Shown one piece after another: positions 8,242 to 17,496 of a stretch of 64,000 nucleotides of DNA. Each line of letters opens with the position of its first letter. Positions within the stretch are counted from its first letter, which is position 1. Position numbers and translations under genes: made by a program. This DNA is from Cellulomonas dongxiuzhuiae (GTDB lineage Bacteria > Actinomycetota > Actinomycetes > Actinomycetales > Cellulomonadaceae), in the NCBI RefSeq assembly GCF_018623035.1, contig NZ_CP076023.1, positions 2,418,001 through 2,482,000 on the forward strand. The letters are read 5' to 3'. Under the pieces are notes generated by a model that had not been told where the DNA came from, ran no database searches, and saw only the letters and a program-made list of their open reading frames with translations.

Positions 8242-8543
8242 GTCGGCCCGTTCCCTTCTCCCCCGGTGCGCCGCACTGTTCGCGGACCCACCTGTCGATG
8301 TCGGCACACGTTAGCCCACCGCAGCGCAGGGGGCGCTGGCAAGAGGCCGATCCGCACGCGTGTCACGGACGTCACGCCGCGCAACCGGGGCCACGGTGTG
8401 ACTTTCGGCCCTCGACGGACCGAGAATGGTGCAACTACCCGCAACCGCACCCGCTCACCATGCGCAGGTCGCCGGCTGCAGGCACTGGAGCGTGCTGGGG
8501 CGCCACGAGGCGCCGGGCGCGCACGAGACGCGAAGGAGCACCG
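8242..8543. other. Intergenic region between DUF3052 and aceE
   Basis: About 300 bases without a gene, shared by two divergent transcription units. I see one fair promoter for aceE at 8399-8427 and nothing else I can name. Confidence 0.5.
8399..8427 (+). promoter_or_regulatory. Candidate aceE promoter
   Basis: TGACTT and GAGAAT are separated by 17 bases. This would give a 5' leader of about 110 bases before the GTG of aceE, which has its own AAGGAG site. The match is moderate. Confidence 0.35.
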
Positions 8544-11288
8544 GTGGCTTCCATCGACGAGACGGGTCCGCTCATCGGCGGCCTGCTCAGCCAGGTCCCC
8601 GACATCGACCCGGAGGAGACCGGTGAGTGGCTCGAGTCCCTCGACGGGCTGATCGAGGACAAGGGCGGTCCGCGGGCCCGGTACGTGCTCATGAACCTGC
8701 TGCGGCGCGCGCGCGAGCGCAACGTCGCGATCCCGGCGTCGCTCAACACGCCGTACGTGAACACCATCGCGGTGCACAACGAGCCGTACTTCCCCGGCGA
8801 CGAGGCCATGGAGCGCCGCTACCGGTCGTGGATCCGCTGGAACGCGGCCGTCATGGTGACGCGCGCGCAGCGGCCCGGCGTGGCCGTCGGCGGGCACATC
8901 TCGTCGTACGCGTCCGTCGCGACGCTGACCGAGGTCGGCCTCAACCACTTCTTCCGCGGCAAGGACCACCCGGGCGGCGGTGACCAGGTCTACTTCCAGG
9001 GCCACGCGTCGCCGGGCGTCTACGCGCGCGCGTTCCTCGAGGGCCGGCTGTCCGAGCACCAGCTCGACGGCTTCCGTCAGGAGCTGTCGCACCCGGGCGG
9101 CGGCCTGCCGTCCTACCCGCACCCGCGCCTCGCGCCCGAGCTGTGGGAGTTCCCCACGGTCTCCATGGGCCTGGGCCCGGCGTCCGCGATCTACCAGGCG
9201 TGGACGAACAGGTACCTGCACAACCGCGGGATCAAGGACACCAGCCAGCAGGACGTCTGGGCGTACCTCGGCGACGGCGAGATGGACGAGCCCGAGTCGC
9301 GCGGCATGCTCCAGCACGCGGCGCAGCAGGGCCTGGACAACCTCACGTTCGTCGTCAACTGCAACCTGCAGCGCCTCGACGGCCCGGTCCGCGGCAACGG
9401 CAAGATCATCCAGGAGCTCGAGGCGCAGTTCCGCGGTGCGGGCTGGAACGTCATCAAGGTCATCTGGGGCCGCGAGTGGGACACGCTGCTCAACGCCGAC
9501 AAGGACCGCGCGCTGGTCCACCTGATGAACACGACGCCCGACGGCGACTTCCAGACGTACCGCGCCGAGAACGGCGCGTTCATCCGCGAGCACTTCTTCG
9601 GCCGGGACCCGCGCACCAAGCAGCTGGTCGAGAAGATGACGGACGACGAGATCTGGGCGCTCAAGCGCGGCGGGCACGACTACCGCAAGCTCTACGCGGC
9701 CTACAAGGCGGCGCGTGAGCACACGGGCCAGCCGACCGTGATCCTGGCGCACACCATCAAGGGCTACGGCCTGGGCTCGGGCTTCGCCGGTCGCAACGCG
9801 ACGCACCAGATGAAGAAGCTCAAGCTCGACCAGCTCAAGACGCTGCGCGACTCGCTGCACATCCCGATCACCGACGAGCAGCTCGAGGCCGACCCGTACC
9901 TGCCGCCGTACTTCCACCCGGGACCCGAGGACGAGGCGATCCGCTACATGCTCGACCGGCGGCGCCAGCTCGGCGGGTTCGTCCCGGAGCGTCGCACCGA
10001 GCACACGAAGCTCACGCTCCCGGGCGACAAGGTCTACGAGAGCCTGGCCAAGGGCTCGGGCACGCAGGAGGTCGCCACGACCATGGCGCTCGTGCGCCTG
10101 TTCAAGGACCTGGTCAAGGACAAGGAGTTCGGCCACCGCCTGGTGCCGATCATCCCCGACGAGGCGCGCACCTTCGGCCTGGACTCGATCTTCCCGAGCG
10201 CGAAGATCTTCAACACCAACGGCCAGAACTACATGGCCGTGGACCGTGAGCTCATGCTCTCGTACAAGGAGTCCGAGGCCGGGCAGATCATGCACACCGG
10301 CATCAACGAGGCCGGTTCCGCGGCCGCGTTCCAGGCGGTGGGCACCTCCTACGCGACGCACGGCGAGCCGCTCGTCCCGTTCTACTTCTACTACTCGATG
10401 TTCGGGTTCCAGCGCACCGGCGACCAGTTCTGGGCCGCCGGGGACCAGATGACCCGCGGGTTCCTCATCGGCGCCACCGCCGGCCGCACCACGCTCACGG
10501 GCGAGGGCCTGCAGCACGCCGACGGCCACTCGCCGCTGCTCGCGGGCACCATGCCGCACGTCGTGCACTACGACCCCGCGTACGGGTACGAGATCCGCCA
10601 CATCGTGCGCGACGGCATCCACCGCATGTACGGCGAGGGCGACGGGCGCGACCGTGACGTCATCTACTACCTGACGGTCTACAACGAGCCCATGCTCCAG
10701 CCGGCGGAGCCGCAGGACGTCGACGTCGAGGGCATCCTCAAGGGCATCCACCTCGTCGCGCCGGCGGAGGGCGACGGGCCGCGCGCCCAGATCCTGGCGT
10801 CGGGCGTCGCGGTGCCGTGGGCGCTCGAGGCGCAGCACCTGCTGGCCGAGGACTGGGGCGTGCGCGCCGCGGTCTGGTCGGTGACGAGCTGGAACGAGCT
10901 GCGTCGTGAGGCGCTCGCCGCCGAGCAGCAGGCCTTCCTGCACCCGGGTGACGGGATCCGCACGCCGTACCTGACGCAGAAGCTGCAGGGCGCCGAGGGG
11001 CCGTTCGTCGCCACGACGGACTTCGACCACCTCGTGGCCGACCAGGTCCGCGCCTGGGTGCCGGGCCGCTACGCCACGCTCGGGGCCGACGGGTTCGGCT
11101 TCTCCGACACGCGCGCGGCGGCGCGCCGGCACTTCAAGATCGACGGACCCTCGACGGTGGTCCGCGTCCTGCAGCAGCTGGTGCTCGAGGGCAAGGTCGA
11201 CGCGTCGCTCCCGGCGCAGGCCATCGAGCGCTACCGGCTGCACGACGTCACGGCCGGCACGTCCGGCAACACCGGTGGGGACTCCTGA
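8544..11288 (+). CDS. aceE: Pyruvate dehydrogenase E1 component, homodimeric type
   Basis: The 914-residue enzyme decarboxylates pyruvate with thiamine diphosphate and passes the acetyl group to the lipoyl E2 of the pyruvate dehydrogenase complex. The N-terminal half carries the ThDP site [14 protein letters not shown] and the [19 protein letters not shown] stretch; HIPITDEQ and [20 protein letters not shown] mark the second half. Length is close to the E. coli AceE family size. The GTG at 8544 has AAGGAG five bases upstream, which fixes the start although the frame is open further left. It is monocistronic, ending in a strong hairpin. Confidence 0.97.
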   Translation: MASIDETGPLIGGLLSQVPDIDPEETGEWLESLDGLIEDKGGPRARYVLMNLLRRARERNVAIPASLNTPYVNTIAVHNEPYFPGDEAMERRYRSWIRWNAAVMVTRAQRPGVAVGGHISSYASVATLTEVGLNHFFRGKDHPGGGDQVYFQGHASPGVYARAFLEGRLSEHQLDGFRQELSHPGGGLPSYPHPRLAPELWEFPTVSMGLGPASAIYQAWTNRYLHNRGIKDTSQQDVWAYLGDGEMDEPESRGMLQHAAQQGLDNLTFVVNCNLQRLDGPVRGNGKIIQELEAQFRGAGWNVIKVIWGREWDTLLNADKDRALVHLMNTTPDGDFQTYRAENGAFIREHFFGRDPRTKQLVEKMTDDEIWALKRGGHDYRKLYAAYKAAREHTGQPTVILAHTIKGYGLGSGFAGRNATHQMKKLKLDQLKTLRDSLHIPITDEQLEADPYLPPYFHPGPEDEAIRYMLDRRRQLGGFVPERRTEHTKLTLPGDKVYESLAKGSGTQEVATTMALVRLFKDLVKDKEFGHRLVPIIPDEARTFGLDSIFPSAKIFNTNGQNYMAVDRELMLSYKESEAGQIMHTGINEAGSAAAFQAVGTSYATHGEPLVPFYFYYSMFGFQRTGDQFWAAGDQMTRGFLIGATAGRTTLTGEGLQHADGHSPLLAGTMPHVVHYDPAYGYEIRHIVRDGIHRMYGEGDGRDRDVIYYLTVYNEPMLQPAEPQDVDVEGILKGIHLVAPAEGDGPRAQILASGVAVPWALEAQHLLAEDWGVRAAVWSVTSWNELRREALAAEQQAFLHPGDGIRTPYLTQKLQGAEGPFVATTDFDHLVADQVRAWVPGRYATLGADGFGFSDTRAAARRHFKIDGPSTVVRVLQQLVLEGKVDASLPAQAIERYRLHDVTAGTSGNTGGDS

Positions 11289-11306
11289 CCTCCCGCTGAC
11301 ACCAGG

Positions 11307-11334
11307 ACGCCCCCGGCCGCACGGCCGGGGGCGT
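11307..11334 (+). terminator. Hairpin terminator after aceE
   Basis: ACGCCCCCGGCC and GGCCGGGGGCGT form a 12-bp stem with a GCAC loop, followed by TCGTGCGTCT without a U-run, the usual actinobacterial form. Confidence 0.75.
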
Positions 11335-11400
11335 TCGTGCGTCTGCGCGGGTCCCGCGGGCGGGGCGCCCGGACGGCGGTGCGGTCGGACGGCGGTGGGG

Positions 11401-12087
11401 TCAGGTGCCGGGGATGGCCTGCTCGGCCTGCGCGATCTCGATCCTCAGCTCGTCCTTCAGCGCCGCGATCGCGGCCTGGTCCGGGTAGAGGTCGAGCGAC
11501 GACAGGTGCTGCTTGGCCTCGAGCGGGCGCTCGGCGGCGATCGCCGCGCGGACGAGCTCGCGCGCGACCTCGGGGACGTGCTCCCGCGGCCGCCAGTGGC
11601 CGACGCCGAGGTTGAGGGCCTCGACCGGCTGGCCCGCCTCGCACAGCAGCGCGATGCCCTGCACGAGCGCCTGGCCCGACGGGTCGCGCTCGGCGGCCGT
11701 GGTCAGCCGGCGGATGGTGCCCTCGTGGTCGTCACGCACCGACAGGCGGGCCACCTCGATGAGCGGGTACCAGGCGCGCGGGTTGCCCGCGAGCTCCTCG
11801 CCGAGCGACCACACGGCCAGGTCGGCGGCGTGCTGCCGCTCGTGCTCGACGTTCGGCGCCGTCAGGGGGTCCTCCTCTGCGACGGACTCGGCGGCACGGC
11901 GACGGACGATCTCAGCGAGGGCGAGGAACGCCCGCTCGTTGTTGGGATCGTCGCTCAGCATGGAACGCAGCGCGTCCTCATGGAGCGTGTCCCCACGCCG
12001 CGAGGCTGTCGTCGGGCGACGCGCCCCGACCTTGGAGGCCGAGGAGGGTCGCCGCATGAGCTGGCGCAGGCGGGGCAGAAGAGCCAT
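11401..12087 (-). CDS. Hypothetical TPR-like helical protein
   Basis: The 228-residue protein is all-helical in appearance. After a basic N-terminus (MALLPRLRQLMRRPSSAS) it has helix pairs such as DPNNERAFLALAEIVRRRA, NPRAWYPLIEVARLSV, GQALVQGIALLCEAGQPVEA and RELVRAAIAAERPLEAKQHL, the spacing of degenerate tetratricopeptide repeats. Such proteins usually hold partners together. Similar genes are common in Cellulomonadaceae between aceE and the fatty-acid cluster, but I know of no assigned function. It is divergent from fasR. Confidence 0.7.
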   Translation of the reverse strand: MALLPRLRQLMRRPSSASKVGARRPTTASRRGDTLHEDALRSMLSDDPNNERAFLALAEIVRRRAAESVAEEDPLTAPNVEHERQHAADLAVWSLGEELAGNPRAWYPLIEVARLSVRDDHEGTIRRLTTAAERDPSGQALVQGIALLCEAGQPVEALNLGVGHWRPREHVPEVARELVRAAIAAERPLEAKQHLSSLDLYPDQAAIAALKDELRIEIAQAEQAIPGT

Positions 12088-12163
12088 GCGGCGACCTTAT
12101 CCGCTCCGTCCGCCGCGCACCCGTCCGACGGGGCCCCGAACGCCCGTCGGATGCGCGCGAGGC

Positions 12164-12181
12164 TTGTGGGCTTCCCACAAC
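12164..12181. promoter_or_regulatory. Putative FasR operator, fasR promoter
   Basis: The 18-mer TTGTGGGCTTCCCACAAC contains a 7-bp inverted repeat and sits where the -35 box of fasR should be. The -10 hexamer TATGCT is at 12189-12194 and the ATG follows six bases later. The same TTGTG-N4-TCC-N-ACAAC occurs before fabD. This placement suggests autoregulation. Confidence 0.55.
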
Positions 12182-12200
12182 CTGACCCTATGCTCGGGGG

Positions 12201-13439
12201 ATGGCGACGCCCCCCAGGACGCCGGCGGCGCGCTCGCCCCGCCGTTCCCCCGCGCCCGCACGGGACGCAGCCGGCCCCGGTGGGCCCGGCGACCAGAGCG
12301 AGACGCAGCGGCGGGTGCGCGACGGGACCGGGCTGCTCTCGGCCGCCGCGATGCGCCGGCTCGACGACGACCTCGAGTGGTACCGGGCCCTGCCGGCGGA
12401 GGACCGCTCCTGGGTCAACCTGGTCGCCCAGGCGGGGATCACGGCCTTCGTCACCTGGTACGCCGACCCGTCGCGCCCGCCGCACGCCGTCAGCGAGATC
12501 TTCGCCGCCGCGCCCCCGGAGCTGACCCGGTCGATCTCGCTGCAGCACACGCTGCAGCTCGTGCGTGTCGTGGTCGACGTCGTGGAGACCCACTCCGACC
12601 GGCTGGCCGCCCCGGGTGCCGAGCGCGAGCTGCGGGAGGCGGTGCTGCGCTACTCGCGCGAGGTGGCGTTCTCGGCGGCCGAGGTCTACGCGCGGGCCGC
12701 CGAGGTGCGGGGCGCGTGGGACGCGCGGCTCGAGGCGCTCGTGGTCGACGCGCTGGTCCGCGGCGACGTCGACGACGCCCTGCGCTCACGCGTCGCGGCG
12801 CTCGGCTGGGGCGGGCGCGGCTCGACGCTCGTCGTCGTGGGCACAGCGGGCGCGCACATGGACGAGGTGCGGGCCGCGGACCTGCGACGGGCCACGCGGC
12901 GGGCCGCCGACGACGCGCTCGTCGGCATCCTGGGCGACCGCCTGGTCGTGTTCCTCGGCGGCGAGGGCGACCTGCGCGCCGCGGCCATGACCCTGCTGCC
13001 GCGCTTCGGCCCGGGGCCCGTGGTGGTCGGCCCGACCGCGGCCGGCCTCGCGGAGGCGACGAGGTCGGCGCGATCGGCCCTGGCGGGGCTGCTCGCCGCA
13101 CCCGGGTGGGTGCAGGCCCCCCGCCCGGTGCACGCCGACGACCTGCTGCCGGAGCGCGTGCTGGTCGGGGACGCCGACGCGCGTCGCGCGCTCGTCGAGC
13201 GCGCCTACGCGCCGCTCGCCGCCAGCCAGGGCTCGCTGCTGGACACCCTCTCCGCGTACCTCGGTGCGGGGCGGTCGCTGGAGGCCGCGGCACGCACGCT
13301 GTACGTGCACCCCAACACGGTCCGGTACCGGCTGCGCCGGGTCTCCGACGTGACGGGCTGGGACCCGCTCGACGCGCGCGAGTCGTACGTCCTGCAGGTC
13401 GCGCTGGCCGTGGGCCGGCTCGACGCCGCGACCCGCTGA
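12201..13439 (+). CDS. fasR: PucR-family regulator, FasR-like
   Basis: The 412-residue protein has a Pro/Ala-rich start, a helical regulatory part, a GGDEF-like degenerate region (about 205-280) and a C-terminal PucR helix-turn-helix, LLDTLSAYLGAGRSLEAAAR with TLYVHPNTVRYRLRRV. Its place directly before fabD-fabH-acpP-fabF matches Streptomyces FasR, which activates that operon and senses acyl-CoA. The mRNA is probably leaderless, with TATGCT six bases before the ATG. Symbol assigned from position and domain; the ligand is inferred. Confidence 0.85.
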   Translation: MATPPRTPAARSPRRSPAPARDAAGPGGPGDQSETQRRVRDGTGLLSAAAMRRLDDDLEWYRALPAEDRSWVNLVAQAGITAFVTWYADPSRPPHAVSEIFAAAPPELTRSISLQHTLQLVRVVVDVVETHSDRLAAPGAERELREAVLRYSREVAFSAAEVYARAAEVRGAWDARLEALVVDALVRGDVDDALRSRVAALGWGGRGSTLVVVGTAGAHMDEVRAADLRRATRRAADDALVGILGDRLVVFLGGEGDLRAAAMTLLPRFGPGPVVVGPTAAGLAEATRSARSALAGLLAAPGWVQAPRPVHADDLLPERVLVGDADARRALVERAYAPLAASQGSLLDTLSAYLGAGRSLEAAARTLYVHPNTVRYRLRRVSDVTGWDPLDARESYVLQVALAVGRLDAATR

Positions 13440-13476
13440 CGCGACGGTCGGCGCGGGCGGCACGCCGACGGGCCCT

Positions 13477-13494
13477 TTGTGCAGGTCCGACAAC
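13477..13494. promoter_or_regulatory. Putative FasR operator, fabD promoter
   Basis: The 18-mer TTGTGCAGGTCCGACAAC shares TTGTG-N4-TCC-N-ACAAC with the element before fasR. Its centre lies about 75 bases before the fabD GTG, a usual distance for an activator. A weak -10 hexamer, CATGGT, ends six bases before that GTG, which fits a promoter needing activation. Confidence 0.55.
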
Positions 13495-13560
13495 GCTGGG
13501 TCGTGAGGTTGGTACGAGCCGTGACCGGGTGCCGGCACCCGCGACCGGCATGGTTGTCGG

Positions 13561-14538
13561 GTGCTCGTCGTCGCCTGCCCCGGCCAGGGTGCCCAGTCCC
13601 CCGGCATGCTCCTGCCCTGGACCGAGGTCGACGGCTTCGCCGACGCGCTGCGGCACGCCGGTGACGTCGTCGGCATCGACCTGCTCGCGCACGGCACCAC
13701 GTCGGACGCCGACACGATCCGGGACACGGCCGTCGCGCAGCCCCTGCTGGTCGCCACCGCGCTCGCGAGCCTGCGCGCCGTCCTGGGCGCCGACGCGGGC
13801 ACGGCCCTCGCCGAGGTCGTCCCCGGCGCGCTGGACGTCGTGGCGGGGCACTCGGTCGGCGAGCTCGCCGCCGCTGCCGCGGCCGGCGTGCTGAGCGACG
13901 ACGACGCCCTCGCCCTCGTCGCCGTGCGCGGAGCCGCGATGGCACGCGCCGCCGCCGCGACCCCCACGGGCATGAGCGCCGTGCTCGGGGGCGACCCCGA
14001 CGAGGTCCTGGCACGCCTTGCGGCCCTCGACCTCGTGGCTGCCAACGTCAATGGCGGCGGCCAGGTCGTCGCGGCGGGCACGCTCACGGCGCTCGCGGCG
14101 CTCGCGGCCGAGCCGCCGGCACGCGCCCGCGTCGTGGCGCTGCAGGTGGCCGGCGCGTTCCACACCCGCCACATGGCGCCCGCCGTCGAGGAGCTCGAGC
14201 AGGCGGCCGCGAAGGTCGCCCCGCGCCGCCCCGTCGTGACGCTGCTCGGCAACGCGGACGGCGCCGAGGTGACCGACGGCGACGACGCCCTCGCGCGCAT
14301 CGTCGCCCAGGTCGCGCGGCCGGTGCGCTGGGACCTCTGCCAGGCCACGCTCGCCCGGCTCGGCGTGACGGCACTGCTCGAGGTGGCGCCCGGCGGCGTC
14401 CTGACGGGGCTGGCGCGGCGTACGCTGCCGGGCGTCGAGACCCTCGCGCTGAAGTCCCCCGCCGACCTCGACGCCGCACGCGACCTCGTCCGCCGGCACG
14501 CCGGCACCGTCCTCACCGCACAGGAGAGCCCGTCGTGA
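13561..14538 (+). CDS. fabD: ACP S-malonyltransferase
   Basis: The 325-residue enzyme moves malonyl from CoA to acyl carrier protein. It has the PGQGAQSPGML opening, the nucleophile Ser98 in GHSVGE and the catalytic His201 in AFHTRHM, then the VNGGGQVVAAG loop. The GTG start with PGQGAQ close behind is normal for actinobacterial FabD. It is first in the type II fatty-acid synthase operon and overlaps fabH by GTGA. A FasR-type operator lies upstream. Confidence 0.96.
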   Translation: MLVVACPGQGAQSPGMLLPWTEVDGFADALRHAGDVVGIDLLAHGTTSDADTIRDTAVAQPLLVATALASLRAVLGADAGTALAEVVPGALDVVAGHSVGELAAAAAAGVLSDDDALALVAVRGAAMARAAAATPTGMSAVLGGDPDEVLARLAALDLVAANVNGGGQVVAAGTLTALAALAAEPPARARVVALQVAGAFHTRHMAPAVEELEQAAAKVAPRRPVVTLLGNADGAEVTDGDDALARIVAQVARPVRWDLCQATLARLGVTALLEVAPGGVLTGLARRTLPGVETLALKSPADLDAARDLVRRHAGTVLTAQESPS

Positions 14539-15539
14539 CCCGTCCGACCCTCACGCAGGCCACCGGGCCCGCGCACACCCGCATCCTCGGCCTCGGCGGG
14601 GTGCGAGGCGAGCGCGTCGTCACCAACGACGACCTGGTGGGGCCGATCGAGTCGTCGGACGAGTGGATCCGCCAGCGCACCGGCATCGTGACGCGCCGTC
14701 GGGCGGCCGAGGGCACGGACGTGCTCGACCTGGCGGAGGCCGCGGCCCGCGCCGCGCTCGACGACGCCGGCCTGACCGGCGCCGACGTCGACGCGGTCAT
14801 CCTGTCCACCGTCACCTACTTCCACCAGACGCCCGCGGGCGCCGCGATCATCGCCGACCGGATCGGCGCCACACCCGCGGCCGCGTTCGACATCTCCGCC
14901 GCGTGCGCCGGGTACTGCTACGGCATCGCGCAGGCCGACGCCCTGGTCCGGGCGGGCACAGCGCGTCACGTCCTGGTGATCGGCGCCGAGAAGATGAGCG
15001 AGTTCGTCGACCCGACCGACCGGTCCATCTCGTTCCTCCTCGGCGACGGCGCCGGTGCGGTCGTCATCGGCCCGTCGGATACGCCCGGGATCGGCCCGAC
15101 CGTGTGGGGCTCGGACGGCGCGCAGGCCCAGGCGATCCGCCAGACGCACTCGTGGCTCGCGACGCGCGACGAGGGCGCCGGCTGGCCGACGCTGCGCCAG
15201 GAGGGCCAGTCGGTCTTCAAGTGGGCGGTCTGGCAGATGGCGCCCGTGGCGCAGAAGGCGCTGGACGCCGCCGGGGTCAGCGCCTCCGACATCGAGGCGT
15301 TCATCCCGCACCAGGCCAACATGCGGATCATCGACCAGATGATCAAGCAGCTGAAGCTGCCCGAGTCCGTCGTCGTCGGCCGCGACATCGCCGACACCGG
15401 CAACACGTCGGCGGCGTCGATCCCGCTGGCCGCGGAGCGGCTGCGGCGCGAGGGGCAGATCCAGCCCGGTGCGCTCGCGCTGCAGATCGGCTTCGGCGCC
15501 GGGCTGGTCTACGCCGCACAGGTCGTCGTCCTGCCCTGA
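14535..15539 (+). CDS. fabH: Beta-ketoacyl-ACP synthase III
   Basis: The 334-residue enzyme starts each fatty-acid chain by joining an acyl-CoA primer to malonyl-ACP. The catalytic triad is visible: Cys124 in SAACAGYCYG, His259 in FIPHQANM and Asn290 in DTGNTSAAS. SSDEWIRQRTGI is the family N-terminal motif. In actinobacteria FabH usually accepts branched primers, consistent with iso/anteiso lipids. The start GTG overlaps the fabD stop. Confidence 0.97.
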   Translation: MTRPTLTQATGPAHTRILGLGGVRGERVVTNDDLVGPIESSDEWIRQRTGIVTRRRAAEGTDVLDLAEAAARAALDDAGLTGADVDAVILSTVTYFHQTPAGAAIIADRIGATPAAAFDISAACAGYCYGIAQADALVRAGTARHVLVIGAEKMSEFVDPTDRSISFLLGDGAGAVVIGPSDTPGIGPTVWGSDGAQAQAIRQTHSWLATRDEGAGWPTLRQEGQSVFKWAVWQMAPVAQKALDAAGVSASDIEAFIPHQANMRIIDQMIKQLKLPESVVVGRDIADTGNTSAASIPLAAERLRREGQIQPGALALQIGFGAGLVYAAQVVVLP

Positions 15540-15618
15540 TCGACCCGGGGCGGCCGTCGCACGGCGCGCCTGTACCGTTCAGCACGTCCCAGCACCACCC
15601 GACACGAGGAGACACCCG

Positions 15619-15867
15619 ATGGCCCACAGCGAGCAGGAGATCCTGGCCGGCCTGGCCGAGATCGTCAGCGAGGAGACCGGTCTGCCGACCGACTCCGTCC
15701 TGCCCGAGAAGTCCTTCACCGACGACCTCGACATCGACTCGCTGTCGATGATGACGATCGTCACGCTCGCGGAGGAGAAGTTCGACGTCCGCATCCCCGA
15801 CGACGAGGTCAAGAACCTCGCGACCGTGGGCGACGCCGTGAGCTTCATCGCCGGCGCCCAGGCCTGA
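15619..15867 (+). CDS. acpP: Acyl carrier protein
   Basis: The 82-residue acidic protein carries acyl chains on a 4'-phosphopantetheine attached to Ser41 of the DIDSLSMM motif. EEKFDVRIPDDEVKNLATVG is the usual recognition helix region. The ATG has GAGGAGA upstream. It lies between fabH and fabF and is followed by a strong hairpin that could raise its level above fabF. Confidence 0.97.
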   Translation: MAHSEQEILAGLAEIVSEETGLPTDSVLPEKSFTDDLDIDSLSMMTIVTLAEEKFDVRIPDDEVKNLATVGDAVSFIAGAQA

Positions 15868-15897
15868 GCCTGCGCACCGCACCCCGCGTGCACCCGG

Positions 15898-15931
15898 GCG
15901 GTGCGCCGGCCCCCGGGGCCGTGCGCACCGC
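15898..15931 (+). terminator. Intra-operon hairpin between acpP and fabF
   Basis: GCGGTGCGCCGGCC pairs with GGCCGTGCGCACCGC, leaving one bulged base and a tight loop. It is too strong to be incidental, yet fabF continues the operon 24 bases later. It probably acts as a partial terminator or mRNA stabiliser. Confidence 0.55.
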
Positions 15932-15954
15932 CCGCCTGAACCGAGGAGAGCACC

Positions 15955-17199
15955 ATGAGCACCGTCCCTGAGGTCGTCGTCACCGGTCTGGGCGCCACCA
16001 CACCGCTCGGAGGTGACGTCCCGAGCACGTGGCAGGCCGCGCTCGCCGGCGAGTCCGGCGCGCGCTCCTTCGACAACGACTGGGCCGAGCGGTACGAGAT
16101 CGCCGTCAACTTCGGGGCGACGCTCAAGGTGCCCGCGGACCAGGTGCTCCCCCGCCCCGAGCTCAAGCGCATGGACCCGTCCGCGCAGTACGCGATCATC
16201 GCGACGCGCGAGGCGTGGGCCGACGCCGGCTCGCCCGAGGTGGACGGCGACCGCCTGGGTGCGGTGGTCTCGTCCGGCATCGGCGGCATCTGGACCACGC
16301 TCGACGGGTGGGACACGCTGCGCGAGAAGGGCGGCCGGCGCGTGCTGCCCATGACCGTGCCGATGCTCATGCCGAACTCGCCGGTCGCGTACGTGTCCCT
16401 GGAGCTCGGTGCCCGTGCCGGTGCCCACGCGCTCGTCTCGGCGTGCGCGTCCGGCGCCGAGGCCATCGCCTACGGCGTCGAGATGATCCGCAACGGCCGC
16501 GCCGACGTGGTCGTCGCCGGCGGGACCGAGGCCACGATCCACCCCATGCCGATCGCCGCGTTCGCCGCGTCGCGCACGCTGTCCACCCGCAACGACGACC
16601 CTGCCGGCGCCTCCCGCCCGTACGACGTCGACCGCGACGGGTTCGTGATCGGTGAGGGCGCGGGCATGGTGGTCCTGGAGTCCGCCGCGCACGCCGCCGC
16701 CCGCGGGGCCCGCATCTACGGCCGGATCGCCGGCCTGGGCCTGTCCGCCGACGGCTACCACATCACCTCCCCCGAGCCGTCCGGCGACGGACAGATCCGG
16801 GCGATGCGCGCCGCGATCGCGGATGCGGGCGTCGCGACGACCGACGTCGTGCACGTGAACGCGCACGCGACCTCCACCGTGGTGGGCGACCTCATCGAGG
16901 CGCGGTCGATCCGGGCGGTCCTGGGTGACGACGCCGACCACGCCGTGCTCTCGGCGACCAAGTCCATGACGGGCCACCTGCTCGGCGGGGCCGGCGCGCT
17001 GGAGACGATCTTCACCGTCCTCGCGCTGCACGAGCGCACGGCGCCGCCCACGATCAACGTCGCCAACCCCGACCCCGAGCTGGTCCTCGACCTCGTGCGC
17101 GACGAGCCGCGCGCGCTGCGTGCGGGCCCCGTGGCTGCGGTCAACAACTCCTTCGGGTTCGGCGGGCACAACGTCGCGCTGGTCGTGACCTCCGTCTGA
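15955..17199 (+). CDS. fabF: Beta-ketoacyl-ACP synthase II
   Basis: The 414-residue condensing enzyme elongates acyl-ACP with malonyl-ACP. Catalytic Cys164 lies in SACASGAEA, His304 in VNAHATST, Lys336 in ATKSMTGH and His341 in MTGHLLGGAG; the C-terminus has NNSFGFGGHN. Length and motifs are those of actinobacterial FabF. The ATG has GAGGAGA upstream. It is the last recognised gene of the fab operon. Confidence 0.97.
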   Translation: MSTVPEVVVTGLGATTPLGGDVPSTWQAALAGESGARSFDNDWAERYEIAVNFGATLKVPADQVLPRPELKRMDPSAQYAIIATREAWADAGSPEVDGDRLGAVVSSGIGGIWTTLDGWDTLREKGGRRVLPMTVPMLMPNSPVAYVSLELGARAGAHALVSACASGAEAIAYGVEMIRNGRADVVVAGGTEATIHPMPIAAFAASRTLSTRNDDPAGASRPYDVDRDGFVIGEGAGMVVLESAAHAAARGARIYGRIAGLGLSADGYHITSPEPSGDGQIRAMRAAIADAGVATTDVVHVNAHATSTVVGDLIEARSIRAVLGDDADHAVLSATKSMTGHLLGGAGALETIFTVLALHERTAPPTINVANPDPELVLDLVRDEPRALRAGPVAAVNNSFGFGGHNVALVVTSV

Positions 17200-17259
17200 C
17201 GCGCGCACCGTGCACCGCGTCCGGGCGGTGTCGTCCTGCTGGGCGTCCTCGTCCTGCTC

Positions 17260-17496
17260 GTGGTGGTCGTGCTCGTCGCGATCTCGCGGGTCGGGCGCGA
17301 CGACGTCGAGCTGGCGGTGGGCGTCGTCTTCGTCGTCGGGCTGGGCGCCGGCGGTCCGGTGTGCCGCGGCGTCGGCGAGCACCGGTCCAGCTCGGTCTGG
17401 AACTCGGTGGGGTACTTCATCGGGGCCGCCGCGAACGGTGCGTCCGTGACCGTGGCGCTCGTCGACGGGTTGCACACCCTGGTGCGCGGCTCCTAG
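17260..17496 (+). CDS. Possible small membrane protein after fabF
   Basis: A GC3-rich frame directly downstream of fabF, and in phase with it after the fabF stop, encodes one or two hydrophobic segments. It begins VVVLVAISRVGRDDVELAVG, has VVFVVGLGAGGPVCRGVGEH, and ends VALVDGLHTLVRGS. The hydrophobic run LLGVLVLLVVVVLVAI starts upstream of the GTG at 17260, so the true start is uncertain or the gene has lost it. Its TAG overlaps the apbE stop on the other strand in one CTAG. No ribosome site is seen; function unknown. Confidence 0.35.
   Translation: MVVVLVAISRVGRDDVELAVGVVFVVGLGAGGPVCRGVGEHRSSSVWNSVGYFIGAAANGASVTVALVDGLHTLVRGS

Noticed and set aside
8172..11243. A 1023-codon open frame on the minus strand opposite aceE
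   Set aside because: It mirrors aceE codon by codon, has no ribosome site, and its composition (Arg, Val, Leu, Asp, His) is that of a GC-rich antisense frame. aceE is a certain gene.
12490..15311. Long minus-strand frames opposite fasR, fabD and fabH
   Set aside because: They are antisense shadows of well-identified genes and show no domain.
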